From positions 1-20,733 of the forward strand of contig JAUQWT010000084.1 of the NCBI GenBank assembly GCA_030835005.1: a DNA stretch of 20,733 nucleotides. Reading direction: 5' to 3'. The first letter of the stretch is position 1. Every line of letters begins with the position of its first letter. Source of the DNA: Ignavibacteria bacterium. GTDB taxonomy: Bacteria; Bacteroidota; Ignavibacteria; Tepidaquicellales; OLB5. The position numbers and the translations under genes are program-made. Below the pieces are notes generated by a model. It ran no database searches. It was not told the DNA's origin and worked only from the letters and a program-made list of their open reading frames with translations. Positions 15,272 through 20,733 of the stretch are shown piece by piece.

Positions 15272-16819
15272 CTATTTCTTTTCAGCTACAATTTTTGCCT
15301 GCATGAACAGAAGCAGATAATCAAATCCACCTGCCTTGGAACAGGTGCCGCTCATATTAAATCCGCCAAACGGGTGGACTCCAACCAGTGCTCCGGTACA
15401 TTTTCTATTCAGGTAAAGATTGCCAACAAAAAACTCATCAGTCGCCTTTTTAAGTTTCTTTCTATTTTTTGTATAAGCAGCGCCGGTCAGGCCGTATTCA
15501 GTATTGTTTGCTATTCTAAGCCCGTCTTCAAAATCTCTTGCCTTAATAACAGCCAGAACAGGACCGAATATTTCTTCCTGAGCTATTGTATCGTCTGGTT
15601 TTACATCTGCTATAATTGTTGGCTGAATGTAAAATCCTTTGCTGCTTGTTTTCCCACCGCCAATTACAACCCTTCCGCCTTCTTCCCGTGCCTTCTTAAT
15701 ATAGTTTAATATGCTGTCTTCGGATTTTCTGTTAATTACTGCCGCCATACCGGGATTTGATTCTGCGTTCCCAACTTTAATATTCGCGGCCTTATCAACA
15801 AGCAGATCAATGAACTTATCATATATCTTTTCAGATACAATAACACGGGAACATGCAGAACATTTCTGACCCTGAAATCCGAATGCAGAAGATATTACTC
15901 CTGTGGCAGCATCTTCAATCGATTTGATCTCATCATCTACAACAATTGAATCTTTGCCTCCCATTTCGGCAGTAACTCTTTTTATCCATTTCTGTCCGGG
16001 TTGTGTTCTTGCAGCAAGTTCATTTATGTGCAGGCCAACTTCTCTTGAGCCTGTAAAAGAAATGAATCTGGTAAGCGGATGTGCAACCAGCATGTCGCCA
16101 ATTGTGCCGCCGGAGCCGGGCAAAAAGTTCACAACGCCCGCCGGAAGTTTTACTTCTTCCAGTAGTTCCATGAATTTATAAGCAATTACAGGAGAATCAC
16201 TTGACGGTTTCAAAACAACGGTATTACCGGTCACCAAAGCGGCTGTTGTCATTCCAACAAGTATTGCAAGAGGGAAATTCCACGGCGGTATAACTACTCC
16301 AACACCCAATGGAATATATTTCTGTATATTTTCTTCACCTTTGATCTTCACAAGCTTAACTCCCTTGTCATAACGCATCATTTCTCTTGCGTAAAACTCC
16401 ATGAAGTCAATTGCCTCTGCAACATCTCCATCAGCCTCGGCCCAATTTTTCGAAACTTCATAAACCATCCAGGCAGCAAATTCGAACTTCCTTTTTCGCA
16501 TAATGGATGCAGCACGCAGTAGATATTCTGCCCTCTTTTTTGCAGGGACATATTTCCACTGGCTGAATTTTTCATTCGCTGTTTCAACGGCAAGGTTTGC
16601 AAGCTCGGGTGTTGCTTTTGAAACTCTTCCAATCACTTCGCTTGTATTAGATGGATTAATGGAGATCAACTTATCTTCTGTAATTATCTTTTCTCCTCCG
16701 ATAACTAAAGGATACTCTCTATCAAGTTCACTATAGACCTTTTCAAGGGCCTGTTTGAACTTTGATTCATTTTTTTTGTCTTTGAAATCCGTAAACGGTT
16801 CGTTCTTAAAAGGCTTCAT
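15272..16819 (-). CDS. pruA: L-glutamate gamma-semialdehyde dehydrogenase (P5C dehydrogenase, RocA/PruA type)
   Basis: NAD-dependent oxidation of glutamate semialdehyde (from proline or ornithine/arginine) to glutamate. The 515-residue length equals the stand-alone RocA group and lacks the proline dehydrogenase half of PutA. Aldehyde-dehydrogenase fold: the N-terminal family-specific segment 'FKNEPFTDF' (4-12), 'PPWNFP' with the oxyanion N181, 'FTGSREVG' at 255-262, the general base E285 in 'EMGGKDSIVVDD', the nucleophile C320 in 'GFQGQKCSACSR', 'QEEIFGPV' and 'PFGGFNMSG'. It lies 72 bp after the serine hydrolase gene and 52 bp before lhgO. No proline dehydrogenase (prodh) is in the window, so substrate supply must come from elsewhere. 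Confidence 0.94.
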   Translation of the reverse strand: MKPFKNEPFTDFKDKKNESKFKQALEKVYSELDREYPLVIGGEKIITEDKLISINPSNTSEVIGRVSKATPELANLAVETANEKFSQWKYVPAKKRAEYLLRAASIMRKRKFEFAAWMVYEVSKNWAEADGDVAEAIDFMEFYAREMMRYDKGVKLVKIKGEENIQKYIPLGVGVVIPPWNFPLAILVGMTTAALVTGNTVVLKPSSDSPVIAYKFMELLEEVKLPAGVVNFLPGSGGTIGDMLVAHPLTRFISFTGSREVGLHINELAARTQPGQKWIKRVTAEMGGKDSIVVDDEIKSIEDAATGVISSAFGFQGQKCSACSRVIVSEKIYDKFIDLLVDKAANIKVGNAESNPGMAAVINRKSEDSILNYIKKAREEGGRVVIGGGKTSSKGFYIQPTIIADVKPDDTIAQEEIFGPVLAVIKARDFEDGLRIANNTEYGLTGAAYTKNRKKLKKATDEFFVGNLYLNRKCTGALVGVHPFGGFNMSGTCSKAGGFDYLLLFMQAKIVAEKK

Positions 16820-16891
16820 TTCTATTAATTGTCCTGTTGTAACCGCCTCAGCGGTATATGTTAAGTTAAATTGTTAATTACTAAATTCGTT

Positions 16892-18124
16892 TCAATATCC
16901 CATTATCCTGCATGCTTCATCATGTATCTTGGGGCGAATATTGCGAACCTCTTCATTTCCTCTGACAGGGTAAACTCTGTTTGTCAAAAAGATCACAATA
17001 AGATCCTTCTCCTTATCGCACCAAACTGAAGTACCGGTATAACCTGTATGTCCAAAACAGTTATTTGAAAATTTATAGCCACACGGCGGCGGATACTTTG
17101 TAGGCTCCGGTTTTGTTTCCCAGCCCAGGGCCCTTGTATTGCTGTAGCCAAGACCTGCTGCCTTTGAAGTAAACAATTCTACTGTTTGTGAATCAAACAA
17201 AGTATCAACAGCTGCTTTAGATTTTCTTTCATCAATATATACTCCTCCATTCAGCATCATTTGCATAAACTTGAATAAGTCCGGCCCGGTTGAAAAGAGC
17301 CCTGCGTTTCCGGATACACCTTCAAGTATGGCAGCAAGCTCATCATGTACATAGCCTTTTAAAAGCATATTGCGCCAGTATGTATCATTCTCAGTTGGGG
17401 CGATCCTGTAATCTTCCGAAAGTGGCTCGAGGAAGTCAGTATCAGTCATATTGAGCGGAATAAAAATATTATCTCTGCAGAATTTATCCAGCGGTTTTCC
17501 GTTTATTCTATGTACTACTTCTCCCAGAAGGAATGCGTTATAATCACTGTAAAGCGTTCGTGACCCTGTTGCATACTCTTTACTGCAATTGTAAATTGCA
17601 TTCTTAACTTTTGCAGGTGAATCCATTTCCGGGTCCTGGTAAAATGGAGTCCATGCGGTTAACCCTGAATTGTGAAGCAAAAGATTGAGGATAGTAATAT
17701 CTTCTTTACCGTTATTATTGAATTCCGGGATATACGAGCCAACAGGTGCATTTAAGTCTATTCTGCCTTCATCATAAAGTTTCATAATTGCCGATGTTGC
17801 TGCTATTACTTTAGTTACCGAGGCAAGGTCATAAATTGTACGCATCGTAGTTGCTGCTGAACTGTCGTCATATGTTAATCTCCCGTATGCATTCTGATAC
17901 ATAATCCCTTTGGAATTTCCGATCATAACAACTGCAGAAGGGTAGGCTTGGGATTGGATGCCGCCTTCAATCAACTTATCAATTGCTGAAAAATCATATG
18001 ATTTCTGTTGAGCTGCAGTTGGCTGAATACATGTTAAAAGAGCAGTGAACATTAAGAAATGCCAAAACTTAATTTCTTTCAGAATCCCGAAACAATTAAG
18101 ATATTGACATTTAGTGGTTTTCAT
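16892..18124 (-). CDS. Secreted serine hydrolase of the beta-lactamase/PBP (class C-like) family
   Basis: A 410-residue exported protein. The signal peptide has an unusually long N-terminal region: about 20 residues precede the hydrophobic core WHFLMFTALLTC, with cleavage likely near TAAQQ (36-40). Penicillin-recognising fold (PF00144-type): SxxK is S102-VT-K105 in 'DLASVTKVIAAT', the Tyr motif is Y192-S-D in 'LYSDYNAFLLGE', and the third motif is H359-T-G in 'FGHTGYTGTSVW'. This HTG in place of KTG is common in esterase/DD-peptidase-like members. Substrate could be an ester, a peptide or muropeptide, or a beta-lactam. It is first in the long minus-strand run and divergent from the histidine kinase. 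No clear Shine-Dalgarno precedes ATG 18124. A shorter start at the internal Met25 would cut away much of the signal peptide, so the long form is preferred. Confidence 0.85.
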   Translation of the reverse strand: MKTTKCQYLNCFGILKEIKFWHFLMFTALLTCIQPTAAQQKSYDFSAIDKLIEGGIQSQAYPSAVVMIGNSKGIMYQNAYGRLTYDDSSAATTMRTIYDLASVTKVIAATSAIMKLYDEGRIDLNAPVGSYIPEFNNNGKEDITILNLLLHNSGLTAWTPFYQDPEMDSPAKVKNAIYNCSKEYATGSRTLYSDYNAFLLGEVVHRINGKPLDKFCRDNIFIPLNMTDTDFLEPLSEDYRIAPTENDTYWRNMLLKGYVHDELAAILEGVSGNAGLFSTGPDLFKFMQMMLNGGVYIDERKSKAAVDTLFDSQTVELFTSKAAGLGYSNTRALGWETKPEPTKYPPPCGYKFSNNCFGHTGYTGTSVWCDKEKDLIVIFLTNRVYPVRGNEEVRNIRPKIHDEACRIMGY

Positions 18125-18411
18125 TTAAGCTTTAGCCAGCACAGATAACCAGCAATAATTTACGCTTATACAAAGTGAAATATTCAGTTTTATAGCGGAA
18201 TACAAATATACCGATAAGTGATTTAAGTCTCAATGAATTATGTATTGCTTCACGGAATCTTAATATCCCGCATTGTAACTAAACTAAATACTGTTTTAAA
18301 GGTATAATTTCAGTCAAACCAATTCAAATCCCTTTAATCAGTTATAGTTACAGGTTAGTTAACAGGTTAAATTAGATTGGAGACAATTGTGCTCCTAAGA
18401 AAACAAAGAAT
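18125..18411. promoter_or_regulatory. Divergent intergenic region with ACAGGTTA repeats
   Basis: This is the only divergent gap in the window, between the serine hydrolase (-) and the histidine kinase (+), so it should hold both promoters. Close to the kinase, ACAGGTTA occurs twice (18350-18357 and 18362-18369), 12 bp apart. The second copy overlaps a perfect interrupted palindrome TTAAC-AG-GTTAA (18359-18370). These lie about 42-62 bp before the kinase ATG and may be operator sequence. I could not assign -35/-10 elements with confidence. No ORF or RNA gene is seen here. Confidence 0.35.
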
Positions 18412-19473
18412 ATGATTGAAAATCTTGCCTTTGCTGACCCTCTGACCGAATTTCTGAGCTCTAATAAGCGGCTGCCTGAAGAAGGCCTGCTGTGGAATCT
18501 CCTTGAATCCATCCCCACAAATATTTCAATTTGGGAGAGCGGAAAGATACTTTATGCAAACCGCGCATTCTATGACGCGATCGGGATTGATGCCGGCAAC
18601 ATTGATGAATTGAATCGGCTGGTTGACGAAGACAGCTATTTCTCTGTACATCCCGAAGATCTGGATTTCAATTCTCCGGAACTTAAAAAGGAAATAACAG
18701 GAACAGGTTTCCATCGTGAACTCAGAATGAACAGCAGAATAAACAGTGAATACAAATGGTACAATACCTATGTTGTTAAAGGCAAAGATCCGGAAAGTAA
18801 AGTAGTGATTGAAATTGATGAAGATATACATGAAAAGAAGATTGCTGAAGAAAAACTGATAACAGCTTTGAAAGAAAAAGAAATCCTTTTGAAAGAGATC
18901 CACCATAGGGTAAAGAATAATTTCCAGGTGATCTCAAGCCTGCTCATGCTTCAATCAAGAAAGATCAGTGATAAAGAGATAAAGACAATATTTGAAGAAT
19001 CGCAAAACAGGATAATGTCGATGGCGGCAATTCACGAGATGCTTTACAGATCCGCTGATCTTGAACACATCAATTTCCGTTCAAGTGCTGAAGAACTGAT
19101 CGGTCGGCTTATTGAGCTTTATGGTGGAAGATCTAATAGAGTGAGATTCAACATTTCGGCAAATGAAATTGAACTTTCTATAGATAAGGCAATTCCATGC
19201 TCATTGATAATTAATGAGCTTGTGAGCAACAGCTTAAAATATGCATTTGATGATTACGAAAACGCTGAGATTACGATCGGTTTGGAAGTGGATAATTGTA
19301 CTTTCCGGCTATTGATCAAAGATAACGGTAAAGGATTTCCGGAAGGATATGAATTTGAGAAAGCGGATACCCTTGGACTAATGATAGTTCACACACTTGC
19401 ATCTCAGCTCAATGCGAAAATTGAAGTGCAGAACAATGAAGGAGTAGAACACATCATTACTTTCAGGGAATAA
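18412..19473 (+). CDS. PAS-containing sensor histidine kinase, HisKA_2 type
   Basis: A cytoplasmic sensor kinase of 353 residues with no signal peptide or membrane segment. A PAS-like sensory domain spans about 25-140 ('LLESIPTNISIWESGKILYANRAFYDAIG' style, ending 'EIDEDIHEKK'). A short coiled linker follows at 141-160. The HisKA_2 dimerisation domain has the 'KEIHHRVKNNFQVISSLLMLQSR' signature at about 161-183, with the phospho-accepting His likely H165. The ATPase domain shows an N box with N273 ('INELVSNSLKYAF'), a G1 box 'DNGKGFPEG' from 304, and 'LGLMIVHTLASQL' from 321. This kinase class often works with stress- or light-type signalling partners. No response regulator lies beside it, so it is an orphan. 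Start ATG 18412 has only a weak A-rich leader; an in-frame TAG at 18373-18375 limits any upstream extension. Confidence 0.92.
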   Translation: MIENLAFADPLTEFLSSNKRLPEEGLLWNLLESIPTNISIWESGKILYANRAFYDAIGIDAGNIDELNRLVDEDSYFSVHPEDLDFNSPELKKEITGTGFHRELRMNSRINSEYKWYNTYVVKGKDPESKVVIEIDEDIHEKKIAEEKLITALKEKEILLKEIHHRVKNNFQVISSLLMLQSRKISDKEIKTIFEESQNRIMSMAAIHEMLYRSADLEHINFRSSAEELIGRLIELYGGRSNRVRFNISANEIELSIDKAIPCSLIINELVSNSLKYAFDDYENAEITIGLEVDNCTFRLLIKDNGKGFPEGYEFEKADTLGLMIVHTLASQLNAKIEVQNNEGVEHIITFRE

Positions 19474-19505
19474 AAAAACCCCTGCCATGAATGCCATGAC
19501 AGGGG
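19472..19505 (-). terminator. Rho-independent terminator of the DUF1579 gene
   Basis: On the minus strand CCCCTGTCATG pairs with CATGGCAGGGG with one mismatch and runs into a seven-T tract (plus-strand A-tract 19472-19478). It begins 19 bp after the DUF1579 stop. It also overlaps the end of the kinase gene, but on the plus strand no T-tract follows, so it is assigned to the minus strand. Confidence 0.8.
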
Positions 19506-19524
19506 TCAACATATGTAACAATTG

Positions 19525-20097
19525 TTATTGCTTTGTACTAATAATTTCCATAGTCTTAAATTCTTTTCCATCCGGACCGGGACCATACATCAACATATTA
19601 ACGGTGCCGTCACTAACGAAAGTAACAACCTGCCTCACATCGACCATATTTCCTGTCATTGGGTCAACTGCTTTCCCGCTGTAGTTAATGGTCTTGGAAG
19701 CCTCGTCCCATTTTCCTGTCATATACATTATTCCTGTTCCCATATTGTCTATCCATGTTGTCATAAACAATTTTGCAGCATTATCATACCCTTCCAGAGA
19801 CATCCCGTCAAACGGCATTCCCATCATATTGCCTTTTACTTTACTTATTAGATATCTGCCGTCCATAACCATTTCACCGGTGGCGGTAGCTTCTGAAACC
19901 ATTGGTTCTCCTCCCGGTGTCATCCAGAAAGTAGTTTTCATTTTCCAGCTGCCCGTTCCTTTGGCCAGCATCTTGTGCATGTCGCCCGGTGTCATATATT
20001 CCATCCATTTCTTCATATCGTCATCTTGTGAGTATGAAGTACTGCAAAAAACCGCTGCTGCAATTACTACAATGAAGGTGAAAATTGAGTTTCTCAT
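19525..20097 (-). CDS. Secreted DUF1579-family protein, Met-rich
   Basis: A 190-residue protein with a signal peptide (MRNSIFTFIVVIAAAVFCSTSYSQ, cut near residue 24), so periplasmic or secreted. The rest matches the DUF1579 pattern as I remember it: 'YMTPGDMHKMLAKGTGSWKM' (about 34-53), 'TATGEMVMDGRYL', 'GMPFDGMSLEGYDN', 'TTWIDNMGTGIMYMTGKWDE' and 'GPDGKEFKTMEI'. These suggest a lipocalin-like beta structure. About 24 residues are Met, a high share that seems partly family-typical. Function is unknown for the family. It ends 51 bp from the convergent kinase with its own terminator between. The upstream partial gene on the same strand ends 68 bp before it, so co-transcription is possible. Confidence 0.8.
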   Translation of the reverse strand: MRNSIFTFIVVIAAAVFCSTSYSQDDDMKKWMEYMTPGDMHKMLAKGTGSWKMKTTFWMTPGGEPMVSEATATGEMVMDGRYLISKVKGNMMGMPFDGMSLEGYDNAAKLFMTTWIDNMGTGIMYMTGKWDEASKTINYSGKAVDPMTGNMVDVRQVVTFVSDGTVNMLMYGPGPDGKEFKTMEIISTKQ

Positions 20098-20165
20098 GGC
20101 TTTTAAAATATTTTGGTTATTAAATTGAGACGCGAAGAATCCCGCGCCGTAAACTTGTTAAATTA

Positions 20166-20733
20166 TCACTTCTTCCTTTTTTGAGAATAAAATGCAAAAC
20201 CTATCAGGATTGCGCTCATCGACATACCTATGATACCGCAAAGTTTTCCTTTTGGTTTTTTTACAACTGTAGTCATATCCAGATCTTTGCCCAGATCTGC
20301 AAGGGTATAATTGTACTTTACTGTCGAGCCGTCTTTAGTTCCGTTTGTTGAAACAACTTCCGAAGGCATTGTAAATTCATAAGTAACTTTGTAATCGGAT
20401 GCACTCATCTGAGATGCTGCCGAAGTATCCTTTAGCAAAGTATACTTCAACTCCATGCCGTCAGAAACTTCTTTCCATGTTGCTTTTACCCCTTCAAATC
20501 CTTTTGCGTCTGCAAGTTTATTTATATCCTTAAAGGTTAGTTCAATTCTGACATGTTTTGTTGAATCATCAAGGTTTTCTTCTGCTTTTATACTTGTTAC
20601 ATCTGTGTTACCGCTTTTGTATTTATCCTTGGCTTTTGACTCTTCAAATTCAAATTTGCCAAGTGTTGTACCCATCGAAAAATTTTTCATCCCTGTCCAG
20701 TAATGAATTTTCATAGATCCGGAACCGTCTTCT
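20166..20733 (-). CDS. Membrane-anchored protein with LppM/DUF3153-like features, 5' end outside window
   Basis: The frame is open through the window edge. Six codons upstream of the first Met read EDGSGS and look like part of the same domain ('EDGSGSMKIHYW'), so ATG 20714 is probably internal and the gene is truncated. The visible 188 residues are mainly beta-strand-like, with 'KVTYEFTMPSEVVSTNGTK' followed by 'DGSTVKYNYTL'. A 'PGxV...nG...dG..v.W' layout of this sort recalls LppM/DUF3153 proteins, but this is resemblance from memory only. The C-terminus has one hydrophobic segment (CGIIGMSMSAILIGFAFY) followed by SQKRKK, giving a single-pass anchor with a cytoplasmic basic tail. The bulk would be extracytoplasmic. 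Function unknown. Confidence 0.6.
   Translation of the reverse strand, partial: EDGSGSMKIHYWTGMKNFSMGTTLGKFEFEESKAKDKYKSGNTDVTSIKAEENLDDSTKHVRIELTFKDINKLADAKGFEGVKATWKEVSDGMELKYTLLKDTSAASQMSASDYKVTYEFTMPSEVVSTNGTKDGSTVKYNYTLADLGKDLDMTTVVKKPKGKLCGIIGMSMSAILIGFAFYSQKRKK

Noticed and set aside
16842..16855. Hairpin ACCGC-CTCA-GCGGT between the serine hydrolase and pruA as a terminator
   Set aside because: The stem has only five pairs and no T-tract follows on the minus strand, so I do not count it as ending transcription there.
19479..19505. Hairpin as terminator of the histidine kinase
   Set aside because: The A-tract precedes the stem on the plus strand and no T-tract follows. The structure is oriented to terminate the minus-strand DUF1579 gene.
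20118..20150. GC-rich CGCG...CGCG element between the two rightmost genes as a terminator or REP element
   Set aside because: The complementarity is only about four bases around a long loop, with no following T-tract and no second copy in the window.
1..20733. Sigma-54 (-24/-12) promoters, suggested by the presence of rpoN
   Set aside because: I looked for TGGCAC-N5-TTGC-type sites before each gene and saw none good enough to report. A matrix scan would be needed.
1..20733. Mobile elements, CRISPR arrays, tRNA or rRNA genes
   Set aside because: No transposase, integrase, phage gene, regular repeat-spacer array or cloverleaf-bearing gap was seen. All intergenic gaps are below 300 bp.

Overview
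The window looks like chromosomal DNA from an FCB-group bacterium, most likely Ignavibacteriota (Ignavibacteria) or a close relative of Bacteroidota/Chlorobiota. The main evidence is the C-terminus of the cytochrome-like protein at 4832-6277, which carries the 'YQNYPNPFNPVTKI' type IX secretion (T9SS) sorting-domain signature. The AT-rich sequence, many weak Shine-Dalgarno sites and several TTG/GTG starts fit, but the phylum is inferred, not proven.

Left part, + strand (1-4628): the 3' end of dprA (DNA uptake/recombination), then rpoN (sigma-54), hslV and hslU (the two-component ATP-dependent HslVU protease) and an outer-membrane beta-barrel protein. This block closes with a clear intrinsic terminator. 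Next is a stand-alone secreted multiheme c-type cytochrome-like protein with seven candidate haem sites and a T9SS tail (4832-6277). A strong hairpin terminator shared with the convergent gene follows it.

Middle part, - strand (18124 down to 6368): twelve genes run in one direction with gaps of 3-72 bp, and I see no convincing terminator between them. In transcription order they are a secreted serine hydrolase (beta-lactamase fold), pruA/rocA-type P5C dehydrogenase, lhgO, three tiny coiled-coil lipoproteins, sucC, gatB, tpiA, thiolase, 3-hydroxyacyl-CoA dehydrogenase and acyl-CoA dehydrogenase. The metabolic logic is proline/glutamate and 2-hydroxyglutarate carbon entering 2-oxoglutarate (pruA, lhgO), the succinyl-CoA step of the TCA cycle (sucC), and short-chain fatty-acyl-CoA oxidation or its reverse (three genes at the end). 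The enoyl-CoA hydratase, the electron-transfer flavoprotein and sucD needed to complete these routes are not in the window.

Right part: a divergent PAS/HisKA_2-type sensor histidine kinase (18412-19473, +) with a repeat-bearing upstream region. Then, on the - strand, come a secreted DUF1579 protein with its own terminator and a truncated membrane-anchored protein at the window edge.

No rRNA, tRNA, CRISPR, insertion sequence or phage gene is visible. Most of the window is ordinary housekeeping and catabolic sequence. The parts most worth a second look are the T9SS-tailed multiheme protein, the trio of heptad-patterned lipoproteins, and the N-terminal extensions on HslU and HslV.
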